NCBI GenBank assembly: GCA_020747015.1
Contig: JAGTJM010000019.1
Location: forward strand, 124,001-188,000
Source: Pyrenochaeta sp. MPI-SDFR-AT-0127
Lineage: Eukaryota > Ascomycota > Dothideomycetes > Pleosporales > Cucurbitariaceae
DNA: 64,000 nt
Direction: 5' to 3'
In this document: piece after piece, positions 9,399 through 21,637 of the stretch
How positions within the stretch are numbered: position 1 is the first letter of the stretch
Layout of the letters: every line of letters starts with the position of its first letter
The notes under the pieces: generated by a model
The model's input: the letters and a program-made list of their open reading frames with translations, nothing else
The model's database searches: none
Told to the model about the DNA's origin: nothing
Made by a program: the position numbers and the translations under genes

Positions 9399-12300
9399 TC
9401 ATAGTTCGGCATCTGGAAACCAATGTTTCACCCACCTGTCCAAAACTTTCGGACCAACTGGTTTTACAAGATACCCGTCAGCGCCTGCATCTTCAGCATT
9501 CGTGCGGTCGACCACTGAGTCCTGGCCTGTTACAATAAAGAGCACGCTTTTCTCCAACCCATGCTGTTTTTCAGTCTCACGAATCTGCCGCGTCGCGTCA
9601 ATGCCATCACAGACTGGCATCTGGAGGTCCATTAAAATGAGTTTGAAAGGTTGCGTGTGTAGTTGTTGTCGAGTAAGCGGGTCGTACGTAGCTGTTGAAG
9701 ATGACAATGATTCCGAGAAGATTTGGACAGCCTCTTGTCCATCCTTTGCAGCCCGATAAGGGATGCCTCGTCGACTGCAATACATCTCGAGAAGACGCAA
9801 ATTGATCACGTTGTCGTCAACAAGGAGGGTCATTGGTTTGACAGATCTTATTGAAGATGACATTTTAACCGTTCCCGATTCCGTTCCGATCTGTAGTCTT
9901 TCTACTGATTGTGCAAGTTCTTTTTGTATGGCTTGAGGGAATATGGACCCCCATCGAGTCGGGAGTTCGGGTGGGCAATCCGTAGGTGGTGGAGACGGGA
10001 CTGGAGTAGGATCAAGAGCTACACCACCAAATGGGCAGCTCCCCGAATTCAAAGTAGAGGCTCCAAACTCGGTGAGGATCTTGTCTGCTTGTTCTAATGC
10101 TTCCTCAAAAGTGCTCGGCAAGAAGGGACTTTGAACGTATACAACATTGTCCTGTCTTCTGATCCGTTCGCCATAAAAGTCGATGAAGTAGACAGCATCA
10201 GGGACTAGGCAGATAGCGACCTGACCAGTGCTTATGTTTGAGACCTGGTTGTAGAGTTGTGCGAGATTGGGCGTGTATTCTAGAATGAGAAATGAACCTT
10301 CGGATCTCTCTGACTCTATATATCCGCGGTTGATTAAGTATTTGCTGAAATAGTGCCCTAGCGATGGCGTTTGCGCATGAGACGTGGACCGGTGAAACGC
10401 AGTCGGAAGCTGGACCAGCCTTTCCTTCAACGAACGAGTTTGTGGGAACGAGCTGGCAAATACCGGCTCATGGAATGTAGCCCTGAAATGTGAGCCTTGG
10501 CCAAGCTTGGAAGATACTAATGCAACATTGCCATTCATCAAGGTGGCAGATTTGGATGCCAGCGTTAGCCCTAGGCCAGCATCTGTGGTACTCAGGTCGA
10601 CCTTCTCGTATGCGTTGAATATTCGGTCACAATTGCTCGCAGCAATTCCGCTTCCATTATCTTCGACATCGACAATGAGCGATTGATGGCCGTCGATGAG
10701 CGATAGTGTCACAGCCACAACACCGCCCGCGGTGTGCTGCATCGCGTTTACAACAAGCGGCTGAATGCAGTCGAGAAAGAGGCGTACATCGACTATAATG
10801 GTGTCGTAGTTGGACGGTAAATCATCGAGGCAGATGACAGTCGGTCTACTCAAGGGATCTTCAGGTAGCGCGAGCAGAGTTTCGTTGAGCAAAGCCGTCT
10901 GAATGTCGGAAATCTTATGCAATGCCACGACACGTTGAGCCTGAGCAATGTCTGCCCACTGGTTCAGCTTGATCAAGCTGTTCACAGTGCCAATGAGCTC
11001 CCGTGCAGATGTCTTTATGGTCTTGATGTACACATAGGGATCAAGGGTTTCTGCGTCAGGAGTTGCACTCGGCGAAGATGCTGCTGTAGAAGGGACCACG
11101 TTCCGTGACTTTAGTTCCTCGGTCAACAATTCGATCGAGCCTAATATACCATGTATGGGTGTCCGAAGTTGATGCGTAATGCCACGTAGAAAGGTCTCCT
11201 TTGCAGCCATGGCTTCTTTGAGAGCCTGCCCTTGCCAGTACCGGCACAGTATCGTTGCAAACATTTGTACGAACCAGGAGTCGACATCATCGAAGACCAA
11301 GCGAAAATCTTTTGACCCTACAACCAAAAAGGTTGGTGTACGCTGGCTTACGCACTGTGTAGAAATTACACGAACGACCCTGGATGCGACCATCTCCTGG
11401 TGGTTGAGTTCTTTGATTACGTAGTCGAAATAGTTGCAATCTTCCCAAAGACCGTGCTCCAGCTCCGAAGTTCTGAAGATTGTTCCCCCCTCGAGGTCAA
11501 TCTTTCCATCTGTTGCCTGGTGGATTGCAACGGTCGTGGAAGGATAGACTTCTCTTAACATCTCTGGTATCACCTCTTCCATATTGACATCTTCATCACA
11601 CAATTTTTGTACTTTTGTGAGAATCTCTAGCATTCTCCTCCGCTCTCGTTGACGGCGTGCTCTCGCACTGTGAACGATATCAGAGACAATCCAATCGGCA
11701 AGACGAGCCAGAGATCTTTGTTGTGACGTGGATAATTGCTCCTGCGGCGAATTTGACGCCACACATAGAGATCCAAATGCTACGTGCTCTCCAAACTCAG
11801 TCTCAAATCGGAGTGGTACACCGGCATAAGAACGGAGGCCGCCTTGCTCAACATGGGGAGACTCTTTGAAACGCCAATCATCCACCATGTTTAGTAAGGA
11901 GAAAACTGTCTAAGAAAACTCAGCAATATTAATAATAGATATCGACAGTCCTCACCTACGCCTGGAGGTTGATTGACAGTGTGCGCGCAAGTACTCTCAC
12001 GACGCGGAAGAACTGCCAACGGAAGTCCAACAGTGACCATGCGAGTATACGTGTTATGGTTCAGAAGGCCGGCTATCACGAATTCCCACCCAACGGACTC
12101 TTGGGCGAGGAGGACTTTCTCTTGCAGTCGTGACATGAGTTCTTGATCTTCAAGTACACCTCGTGTGTAGTAGAATAGCATCGTGAGCCTAAGCCTCTCA
12201 TTCCGCGTCAAGATAGGGAAAAGATAGCGATCGGCGCTACATTGTGTTGCGCATAACGACCTCTGTGGTATTGTCGCCGGAGCCCAAATGTCATCTTGAC

Positions 12301-12487
12301 TGGGATACACAGACTCAGCGACCTCAACAGTCCAGGCGTGGAGTGCTCTGTCATGATTGTCGACATCCAGAATTGGCGCGACTGCTGTTGGCCGGCTTTC
12401 CAATAACGGCGGGCTGTTCTTAGACTGGAGAACAGTCGCATCTGCCTTGGGAAAGAAGGTCGGGCGCTGACTGCCAACCGGAGGCAT
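9399..12487 (-). CDS. hybrid histidine kinase (GAF - HisKA - HATPase - receiver)
   Basis: Exons (minus strand) 12487-11960 and 11909-9399, with a 50-nt intron (GTAGGT...TTCTTAG), give 1,012 residues. The GTAGGT donor is chosen over the adjacent GTGAGG because only it keeps frame. The junction falls in a GAF-like sensor region (about residues 150-280, with YAGVPLRFE). The phospho-acceptor His is in GITHQLRTPIHG at about residue 422. The ATPase boxes are NAMQHT (N), DNGSGI (G1) and GLGLTLAS (G2). A C-terminal receiver has its phospho-Asp in LILMDLQMP at about residue 934, with VTGQDS and YLVKP completing the active site. No membrane segment is seen, so it is probably a cytosolic sensor feeding a phosphorelay through an Ypd1-type protein. 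The N-terminus could extend into an upstream exon, since an AG precedes the ATG region. The signal sensed is unknown. Confidence 0.93.
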
Positions 12488-13519
12488 TGGAAAGCGCGCA
12501 GACTAGAAAATCATACAACATTGAAGGCGAGAAGCGCCTCGACAATCTATACAATAGGGATTGGGTGTCTGCCAAGACGCGTGGCCAAGTGGCTCGTTAA
12601 ATCCAATGGTCTGGACCGGTCCAGCAAGCGTTCAAGGGTGGTTTCCTTCAAGTTTGCGGGGACGTTGGAAAATCAAATTCACAAATGGATTCGGCGACCT
12701 GTCGTGTCACAAAGAATGAGTGAAGATTCGGCAGGAAACGAGTGACAGCGAGACAAGAGGCTAGAAGGCCGATGGTGAATGCGGGGTGGGAAATCTGCAT
12801 TGTTCAATGTCGAGGACATCGCGGTTCTTGCCGATACATTTTTCCGACCCGCACATCGCGGTGGCGACACAACACGAGAGCATCGGTCAAATGCAACTAA
12901 GAAGGCTTACGAGGCAAGGCGAACCACTCATTCGTTACACCTGGCAAGCTACTCGCATCTAGTGATTACAAGGTGACATTCCGTCCTCTGCCCTTAAACT
13001 CACATCGTATGTTAAATTGCGTGATCCCGTTGTAGGAGAGCTCGATATGTGCGTATCATCTCACAGAAGCTCTAGATCGATATCTTCTTGGTGTCAATCG
13101 TGAACTCCATCTGAGCTGCTATTTTGTCTATCAATCCTTGCTCTTTTGTGATCTGAAAATAGCATTCTTGCTTTCCAATCGCGGAGCTAGGCATGAGCAG
13201 CACAGTAGTGGCATCCTCGTATATATTTTTAGCCAGACTAATCCCACAAGTGATTACCCCAAGTGGAAAGGACAAAAGAGTTGAGACTATCATTGCTATA
13301 TGCATACTCTGCAGAATCACAAGCTCATCATTACAGAATGGTCAAACACTGCTTTTCGGGAAAACAAAAACGTAGGTATAGAACAAACCGCTAGTGATGC
13401 CGCTTCAACTCGTCGAATGCTGTGAACGCTTGCCAAATTAAAGAGGGGAATTGCACAATATGCAACGCCATGTCATGAAAAAGTATGGTACTGGGAAGCG
13501 AACAAATGATGACAGTCCG
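12488..13519. other. intergenic
   Basis: About 1.0 kb between the histidine-kinase start and the end of the next gene. A minus-strand frame of 82 codons (13072-13320) is partly hydrophobic but has no supporting feature. A tRNA A-box look-alike at about 12583 does not fold into a tRNA (see rejected items). Confidence 0.6.
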
Positions 13520-15807
13520 TCAGTGCGAGTCCTCCCTCTCCGTGACTGTCCACCTCCTCTTTGGTCCCCTACCATGCTCATACACATCATCTAGCTTAGG
13601 TGGACCCCAGAGTCCGTTCCCAGCTTTCGGTTGGGCTTTTACACCCCAGAGACCTGGCGAACTGACAGCACTGCTTGTTCGACCGTGTGGCTTGACCAGC
13701 GGAGTAGCTCTATCACCAGTCTCGCTTTCCTCTTTCGAATCTAGCTTAGTGAGTGGATCGATTGCCTCAGAAGTTCCATCCAGCGCTGGAATGGTACTGC
13801 TGTGCGGATTGGAGGTGGGAACAGTTGCCTTTGGTTTTGTGACTTGGTTTCCAAAATTGAACACCATTTCTGCACCAGGGCTTGGGCGGCCGTCGCTACT
13901 CCCATCAATGGTGGGCGTTCGAGATCCAGACCATAGACCGGTTGATGGTGAGGCTGCACCACTGGTGTTGGGTCGCTGCTGCATAAATCGAGAATTTGAT
14001 CCAGAGCTCATTGTTCGTCGCACGCTACCGAGAGAACTGTTCCAGCTCCGGTAGGGCTCTCCAATCGAGAAGGGCGAATCAACGGGACTATTGGTTGCTG
14101 GAGAGCCGCTAAATTTTCGGCGGTATTCGAGTGAGGGGCTTGGCATCACGGCGGGAGAGTTTACTTTTGACTGCGATTGAAGCTTCGCAGGATCAACTCC
14201 AGGCCGCAGGTGATCGGTCGATGCAAGAAGCTTCATCTCATACGTGTCTGCCATTCCAGGGTCCGCTACAGATAATCGCCTGTCGTAAATAGTTGACATA
14301 GAGGGTTTGCGCGGCTCAGCTCTGCGCACTGCCATGGACAGAGAAGCAAGACCAACGTCGATGAGGACAGGCTGGTTTGAGATAGCGCCAAGTAGGGCAT
14401 TGCAGCCTGCGCCGTGTGTGAGTAGTATCAATACGAGCTCCTCATCATCTTCACCGTCATTCTCATCGTCAAAGGTTGGGAAAGGATCTGCGACTTTTTT
14501 GGAAATAGGGGGTGAAGGTCTGTTAGACAACACTTTGAACATGAATCCTGGGAACTGATCCTTAGGAGGTGCCGAGCCATTTTCTCGATACCACTGCATC
14601 ATGCCGGCTAACCCTCTTCGGAAACGCTTGTGCATGGTGCTCCACTCATCTCCATACTCTCCGCCATCACCCCAATCTTGCGGAGCGCGCATGCTGTCCC
14701 ATTGGAAGTCGACTGTGACGCAGGCTTCACGTGCATGTGCAAAGTAGCCACGCGGTATTGGATCAGCAGGAGAGACTGAGTACGATGGAATAGGTGCCTC
14801 GTAGAGTCGGCTCGGTATGTGCTGTGTCGATGGTACCATCGATGCTATTGCCTCCCTCGATCTCGTTCTCTGCAGGCTGGATGAGCTACCATGGCTGCTT
14901 GAACGCTCTCTAAATGGTGACACCTGAGCCAAGCTGCTCAGATTCGGGAAGGCTCCAGTCTCAGTACTCGGACGACTGTCAGGTTTTCCGCCTTTCACCC
15001 AGCCGCCTGGAAAGTGACCCTTGCTTGTAAGGGTGTTTGGTAGTTCCTGAATATAGTCACCTCGCCGTAATAAGTCTGCTTTCGCGCCCGCAACCATCAT
15101 AGTTGAGTTGGGAGGCGGCGTGATGTCTTCAAAGTAGTCTGGAGACAGCCATTCGCCGAGGAAAGCATCGATACGAAGCAAGACCTTGTCTGGGCCTATG
15201 TGCGGTTTCGGAAATACTTCCAGCGTCGGATCTGCCAATGGCTGGAGGGCTATCGGCCGCGATAGTGTCGACTTGGAACGCGGTGACTTTGCAAGAGGAG
15301 ACTTTGTGAGCAAGCCATTCCTTTCTTTTGACGGTGTTGGCACCGTCAGATGTGGTGTTGTTGGAGACTGGTACTGTGATATGCCCGCTGCCACTGCCGT
15401 ACTTGTCTGTACGCATCTCAAGTATGGACTCGAGTGTATGATGATCTTGCGCTTCTTTTTTGGTCGCTGTGGTCCGTCAGCCTGAGGCTTCCCCGTCCTC
15501 TCGGCGTCCAGCTTGCTGAACTCGAGGTGGGCCAAATCGCTGTTTGGGCCGTTCTTTGCGGCGTCGGCCTGCTCATTGTCCCGCTGGTGCAGCAGAGCTG
15601 CTATCCGAAGACCCAATGCCTTGCCTTGTGACCAGCCGCCGTAAGTGAGTGGAGGATCGTAGGGCGTTGGGGAGGTGAGATGCCATGTCTTGTCGGCAGC
15701 ATCGAGGCGGGCGCCATGCCTGTGAAACGCTGTCAGTAGGTGTAGAGTCACAAGCCTTATGTCAAGACGCACCTTGCGACAACGACGACGGCAGGACCCT
15801 TTGCCAT
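13520..15807 (-). CDS. long histidine-phosphatase-superfamily protein with Ser-rich tail
   Basis: Exons (minus strand) 15807-15773 and 15719-13520, with a 53-nt intron (GTGCGT...TTTCACAG), give 744 residues. Splicing restores the superfamily signature VVVVARHGAR: exon 1 encodes MAKGPAVVVVA plus two bases of Arg, and exon 2 supplies HGAR. The second catalytic His lies in LILLTHGAGC at about residue 465. Other family elements are LTYGGWSQGKALG and HSSPYLRCVQT. A basic, Ser/Pro-rich insert of roughly 170 residues lies between these, and the last 230 residues are low complexity. It resembles fungal phosphoglycerate-mutase-like proteins related to UBASH3/STS phosphatases and the tau55 (Tfc7) subunit fold, but substrate and pathway are unknown. 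The unspliced upstream frame would lack the Arg of RHG. Confidence 0.88.
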
Positions 15808-16734
15808 GGCCACTAAGAAGCTTGCGCTCGCGTGCAGCTGTAACGGCGGATTGTGTTACGCTGGCATACAAACTGGCGTCGCTCGGCGTCTATTAACGTG
15901 AGAATCCTTGCCTGACGAGAAAAAAAATAAACAGCTTCAAATCACCAGGAGGGCAAAAACCATGGCACAATGAGGTGGATGGAAACGTTCAAGGTCCAAC
16001 TCGAGTTGTGGACTGCAGAAGCTATGACACCATGGCGTCCCACAGGCCTCCTCTTTGTGAGGGGTTTGTTGCTCTTCTGACCACCAGATGCGGTCCAACC
16101 TATCGTGACCATACAACCTCACGTCGGAGCTGATACGCGAGGTTCTCGACGTGACTCGCAGGCACGTGGTCGCAATGCAATGAGTAATAAGTCCCAATGG
16201 TTTTCTTCGTCCGCCTGCGGACCTAGACTGAAGCTGGTGGGGCCTGGAAGGGAGCTTTGACGCGGTCGACCACGGGTAGCTGCACGCTTAAATAGCATGT
16301 GATCGTCGTCTAGCAGCGCCACCCCGGTTGGTGCTTGTAATTGTTCCTAGAGACTCTCTGATCAAGACTTGTGCTTGGACCGTCTAATTTCCTGTAATCC
16401 TTCATCTTAACATGCAAGCAACAGGCATGTCTTACTTGCAGCATAACTCTATTGAACAAGTAATCTGCTAAGTTGGACCACGCTCGGGTTAAGTTGTTCC
16501 ATCAATGACTATTTTCTTTGTACCGAGCTCGTACGAGGATGGCTCCACGCTGAATCCTCTAAGGAATCCGTCAAAGATTTCAAAGACTTCACGCTATCAA
16601 ATAGGAAACTGTCACCTATTGCATCCACTCACTACCATTTTTGTAGGTAAGATCAATTGCTTAGGATGAAGAGAACCCCAAATTTCCACCCAAAACGCCT
16701 GTAAATGACCCATTTGCTACTGTGGTTTCATTTC
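15808..16734. other. intergenic
   Basis: Space between the histidine-phosphatase start and the 3' end of the aldolase-like gene. It contains only short overlapping frames. Nothing else recognised. Confidence 0.6.
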
Positions 16735-17679
16735 CTACTCTAAATAATCTCCATTGGTCTCCTTGTGAATAACATCAAAGAGTGGCTTGGCAGAAAACCA
16801 TCCAGCCATGGTACTGCCCACAGTCTTGCGAGTGTATGCTGCTTCCTCTTCTCCAATCTTGACAGTCTCGCCCCCTCGCCCACCGGCTGCTGCATCAGCG
16901 AGCAGTTGTGCGTGGCAACACTTCTCGAGGCTTACAAACCAGAACACTGCCTCCTCAATGCTCTTTCCTACGGTCAACAAGCCATGGTTTTGGAGTAAGG
17001 CAGCCTTCTTGTTGCCGAGAGCGCTCGCAATATTCTTTCCCTCCTCTTCGGCAAGCACGACTCCATTAAAGCTCTCATACAACACGTGGTCGTCATGGAA
17101 TGCGCACGAGTCTTGAGTAATGGTATCGAGCTTACGGCCCAGCGCACAAAAGGTACGGCCATAGATGGAGTGTGAGTGTGCTGCGCAGATGACATCGGGT
17201 CGTGCCTCATGGACCGCGTGATGGATCATGTATGCGGCTGTGTTCAGAAGACGAACTTCTCCGCCATCGATGACATCGCCAGCGTGGTTTACGTGAATAA
17301 GATCAGAGGCTTTGATCAAACTGAAGGCGACACCGAAAGGATTCACCCAGAATGTTGTAGGATCAACGGGATCCTAAGACTATCAGCTTCTCTCTCATCC
17401 AATAATATGCCCACGGATACACATCGTACTCACTCTCAGTGTGATATGTCCAGCTACACCCTCATCGAAGCCAAACTTGCCGAAGATTCGGAAAGCAGCA
17501 GCTAGTCTGCCCTTGAGATATGCACGCTCCTTGTATGGATCATCAAATTTGGGTGGGCTGGGGAACTTGGTTTTCTGATGGTTGCCCATTGCCTCATCTA
17601 GGCCAGGCTCGAGAGGTGCCGTGGTGTTGGCCTTTCGCTCATCGCCATTCTGAGTCTCAATAGCCGACGGTGGAGCCAT
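16735..17679 (-). CDS. class II aldolase/adducin-domain protein
   Basis: Exons (minus strand) 17679-17434 and 17373-16735, with a 60-nt intron (GTGAGT...CTTAG), give 294 residues. The domain begins in exon 1 (FDEGVAGHITLR) and continues across the junction as DPVDPTTFWVNPFG. Zinc-ligand histidines are seen in CAAHSHSIYGRTF and in LLQNHGLLTVG, and the nearby Glu of EEAVFWFVSLE fits the fold. The active-site histidines being intact suggests an aldolase or epimerase-like enzyme rather than a structural adducin. Fungal members of this group are largely uncharacterised. A longer N-terminus starting at 17808 is open but reads like 5' leader; the start at MAPPSAIET is chosen. Confidence 0.9.
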
Positions 17680-18656
17680 GATGAAAGAAGCCTTTGAATA
17701 GATAACCAAATGATACGATAGAAGGTCAATATCAACAGTAAAAAAGTATGATTGCGAGAAGAGGATAGGTGGGAAAAGTTGAACAAAGCAAAACTCGGTA
17801 AATAGCAAACAGCGCCTCCTCAGATCTATGTAGCGGAGCAGATCCTCTCAAAGTTGCCTCGGAATTAGAGCCATCGGGATATGCCCTATGCCGATACTAG
17901 AACTAATCAGAGGTAAGACCCATTCTGGAATTTGTCGTATCTGACTAGTACGTCAAACCAAAGGGCCGTGGTTGGCCAGGACCTGGAAATCGGCTGCGGG
18001 GCAGATGGCGGGGTCGTGTGAGGCTCGGAAGCCACTCCAGAATTCGGTTTGGTAGTAGCCGTTAGTGGGCCTATGTAAGCCGATGCTGATGCTGTTTATG
18101 ACTTCGGCTATCGAGCTCCATTGGAGTTGTGTTAGATTAAGAGGCTATGAAGTTGTGCAATATACAGCTCTGTCGGTTGCAGTAAGTTGTACACAAAAGA
18201 TGGATGTGACTGGAGAATGGATCAGTTGTACCACGTTCGACGACATAACTGAAGGGCTGCTTGGTCTGGGGGAAGACCTAAACGAGGTCAGATCAGCACG
18301 CGAAGACCTGGCTTCCACTGACGTGAGCTCATCATTGTCCGAGTATGTAATCATCAGTGGTACGCGTTCACTATTAGCATCCACATGGTGAGGCAAACCG
18401 TCTTTAGTCGCCACATTCAAGTAATCAACCTCTTCCTGCGAACAAACGGTGCGCACAGAGAGAAGGAATTATCAAGAAGATGGTGATTAGCATACCGAAG
18501 ACCCCAAGAGGCAACCAGAATTCATGATATCGGCACGCAATGATACTAGAAAGAGTAGCAACAGGTTTCACAACCTAACATGAAATGAGAAGTGCGAATC
18601 GAATATATTGATACACAAATACTAGCTCTACCCAGAAATTTTATAGCTCAACACAA
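17680..18656. other. intergenic
   Basis: About 1 kb between the aldolase-like gene and the thiolase 3' end. Two overlapping open frames of about 105 codons on opposite strands (18065-18456) have no family resemblance and look like chance. Confidence 0.55.
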
Positions 18657-20141
18657 TTACTCGGCGACCCAGACAGCGGCCATACCCATGCCCGTACCCA
18701 CGCACATGGAGGTCACACCAATCTGTTTCTTTGTCCTCCTCAATTCAGTGAGCAGGGTGCTGACTTGTCGTGCACCAGTCACGCCCAGAGGGTGGCCAAA
18801 GGCGATCGCACCACCCTTGGGGTTGATCTTCTTCTGATCCAGACCGAGCTCGTTGATGCAGTAGAGGCACTGGCTAGCAAAGGCTTCGTTGATCTCGTAG
18901 ATATCGACCTCATCCTTGTTCAAGCCGGTCTTCTCGAGCACGACAGGAATGGCAGCCGCGGGCCCAACACCCATGAGTAGAGGGGGCACACCGACGATGG
19001 ATGCTTGCACGTACTTGCCAATGATCTTTTGGCCAAGGCGTTGTGCAGTGCTGCGCTTCATGAGCAGGACAGCGGCAGCGCCATCGGAAATCTGACTCGC
19101 GTTGCCAGCGTGGATAGATCCATCTTTGGCGAACGCAGGGCGAATCTTGCCGAGTGATTCGGCAGTGATGCCTTGCCTTATACCGTCGTCCTTGGAGACG
19201 GTGATAGTCTTCTCCTCATCGGTCTTCGGGTCGGTCCACTTGACTGTGAGAGGAGCAATCTCCTCGTCAAAGAGGCCTTGCTTTTGTGCCTCCACGGCTT
19301 TTTGAAACGAGGATGCTGCAAACGCGTCTTGTGCTGAGCGGGGGATGTTCTTCGCCTTGGCCATGTTCTCGGAGAGAACGCCCATGGGAACTTTGCAGTT
19401 TGCGCTCTCCTTCTGAGACTCGAGGAGCTCGCTGAACTCGCTGACGGCATTTGGGCCGTATTGTGTGCTCATACTCTCTGCACCAGCACCAATACCAATC
19501 TCGATCATGCCGCTCCTGATAGCATTGGCGATGTCAATGCATGCTTGGAGACCGCTGGAGCACTGCCTATTCAAGCTCTTGACTGATGTTGTAACGGGGA
19601 AACCGGCTGCGAGGGCAGCGGCGCGGAACTCAGTCGCACCACCGCCGGGAGCGAGGACGGCTCCGACAGCGATGTCTTCGACAAGGTTGGGGTCAATGCC
19701 GGAGCGCTCGATGAGGGCTTTGAAGGCGCCGTGGAGGAGGTCGGACGCTTGGGTGTCTTTGAGTCCGCCCTTGCCACCCTTGGTGAAGGGTGTGCGGAGA
19801 GCGCAGGTTACGACGATCTAGTATTTAGTGTTAGTGAGAGCTCATTTATTCACTTAAGCAATAACTCTAATGCTGATTTCACGCATTCTGGAGCCACTGT
19901 GGTGGGTTGGTAGGATGAAGGACTTACATCATCGGCACGCTTCTCTAGCAGGCTCGATCTGCCCTTCTTGCTTGGGGCACCACCACTCAGGTGGCCCTCA
20001 ACCTGCGAGAGACGGTCTTGAACTGTTCAATCGTCAGCGACCTACTTTGCAAATTTACCGTCTCACTCGTGGCACTCTCCATCTCTACTCTTTCACATCG
20101 TATCGCAATGACGTACCTTTCTGGGGAGCCTGGTTTGCCAT
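18657..20141 (-). CDS. POT1: peroxisomal 3-ketoacyl-CoA thiolase
   Basis: Exons (minus strand) 20141-20117 (25 nt), 20022-19928 (95 nt) and 19817-18657, with introns of 94 and 110 nt, give 426 residues. Splicing reveals an N-terminal peroxisomal targeting signal type 2, RLSQVEGHL at about residues 12-20, which matches R-L-x5-H-L. The thiolase body has the acyl-binding Cys in NRQCSSGLQA, the motif NEAFASQ, the catalytic His in AFGHPLGVTGAR and the second Cys in SMCVGTGMG. It performs the last thiolytic step of peroxisomal fatty-acid beta-oxidation (3-ketoacyl-CoA plus CoA to acetyl-CoA and a shortened acyl-CoA), as yeast Fox3/Pot1 does, and should be imported by Pex7. The PTS2 separates it from cytosolic or mitochondrial acetoacetyl-CoA thiolases. 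Confidence 0.95.
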
Positions 20142-20748
20142 AATGAATGCTTTAGATTTGGGAAATATGATGAAGGAAGAGTCTGAGGCAGGAGAAGTGA
20201 GGAGATAAAGTGTATGAAGCTGCTACATTCTTAAGCCGGGTGAAGCAGCGTACTAGGTCATCTGGTCGAAATCGCCGAGGCATCTTTCAGCAGCACCCGA
20301 ATGTGGACTAGTTTGTGGGGGCGCGTCATTCTCACCTTTTCACATGCTCGAAAGCGGCGCGTTTCACATGCAGCGCTGTGACTTTTGCTCATCATGTGCG
20401 CTTCGTACGGCAACGACCGCTAATGGGAATTGTTTGATGACAAGGCTTGGTCCATATTGATGAACCTGGGGCCGAGGCTCCGCAAGGTTGGAGGAAGTAC
20501 CACTATTCAGGAACTTCACATTGCTGTGGTTCTATACGAAGTGTCGCTGTCAATGTGGAAGAATTGGCAAACTCAAATGAGTTTCCTCTTTGGTAATTCA
20601 AACTCTTCTGTAGCCTGTATAGTGAGGAGTGAGCTGCACAAGGAGATACTAATAGTTCATTGCACCAAAGCAAAGTCAACCACCCTAAACGCCATGCTCA
20701 AGAATGACAGAAGGGTAACCATGGCCTCTGAGTACCACTAATCGTTTC
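20142..20748. other. intergenic
   Basis: Upstream region of the thiolase gene, reaching the 3' end of the WBP2-like gene. A 103-codon plus-strand frame (20430-20741) shows no recognisable feature. I could not point to a specific oleate-response element. Confidence 0.55.
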
Positions 20749-21637
20749 TCAGTCTGCTCGCACTCTCCGCTCCAACTCGTCCACGATGCTAGTCCTCTGT
20801 ACCTCTTCATAGCCTGGCGGCGGCTCAGATGGAGGCTGAAAGTTCGGTTCTCGCGGGCTGGACAGTGTACTCGATCTCTGTGGGCTCAACGGCTCCGGTG
20901 CGGCAATGACAGGGCCATCTCTGCTCATACCACGCACATTCGGTGCATCTAATGGCGGACTAGGTAGTGGATCCGGCACTCTTGTATGCTGCCTACTCTC
21001 CTCATAAGCCGGCAGATCCTCCAAATGCACATTATTCAGGTTTAGGCCTCCGACGCCTCTGCTCCCGTCATTGCCATCTCCTCCGCTTTCCCTCGCTACA
21101 TCAATAGCTTGTCGTAGACGCTCCTTCAAGCGCTCGAATATGCTCGAGAAGTCGAATGCGCCGCCCTCTTTGAATTCCATAACAAGTTCAAGCTCAGCGT
21201 GTTGTGGTGGTAACCCGCCGCCTTGGACGGGTTGCACAACAGCTTCCCATTTGTTGGCGCCAAACCAAGGTGCTGTCACGCGAGAGTCTGCGACGTTAAG
21301 GATAGGGACGGCGAAGGATTGGAGCGCTGGCGTGGGAGAGACAGGGAGATAGATTATCTGAAGTCCAATGTTAGCTGCAATCCACAGTAGCTGGCGAGGC
21401 TGTAAGGGTCTGGCAAAAGAAGGGCCGACGTACCCGTCGATTCGTGAGATATACCACGCCAGATTTGCATTGCTGTGAATATGACTCGCTCGGTGTATTT
21501 CGATGGCTAGTCTGTAACGAGAGAGTGGTTCGTGGAGGAGACTGGTATAGAGTTTGTTCGCCGGGTAGGGGTGTGTAGCCGCCGCTCTCAGCGAGCATCA
21601 CCCAGCTGTTCTTGCGGTCAGACTTGTTCTTTCTCAT
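20749..21637 (-). CDS. WBP2-like protein (GRAM-type domain, PPxY motif)
   Basis: Exons (minus strand) 21637-21434 and 21357-20749, with a 76-nt intron (GTACGT...TTCAG), give 270 residues. The N-terminal 150 residues match the WW-domain-binding protein 2 family: SWVMLAESGGYTPLPGE, LYQSPPRTTLSLQ, GVVYLTNRR|IIYLP across the junction, APWFGANKW, and the hallmark FKEGGAFDFSSIFERLKERL. The Pro-rich C-terminus has one consensus PPxY (PPPGYEEV) and one LPxY (LPAYEE). In animals WBP2 binds WW domains such as YAP and Nedd4. In fungi the likely partner is an Rsp5/Nedd4-type ubiquitin ligase, which is inference. The MRKNKSDRKN start is the only in-frame ATG before the domain. Confidence 0.88.

Noticed and set aside
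5826..12487. A secondary-metabolite cluster around the FAD oxidase
   Set aside because: No polyketide synthase, peptide synthetase, terpene cyclase, P450 or transporter gene is present nearby.
12575..12660. tRNA-like sequence: GACGCG followed by an A-box-like TGGCCAAGTGG, as in Ser/Leu tRNAs
   Set aside because: No matching B box (GGTTCGA-type) at the right distance and no complementary 3' acceptor stem, so it is not a functional tRNA.
16787..17116. 109-codon plus-strand frames over the aldolase-like gene
   Set aside because: They are antisense to a well-supported coding exon.
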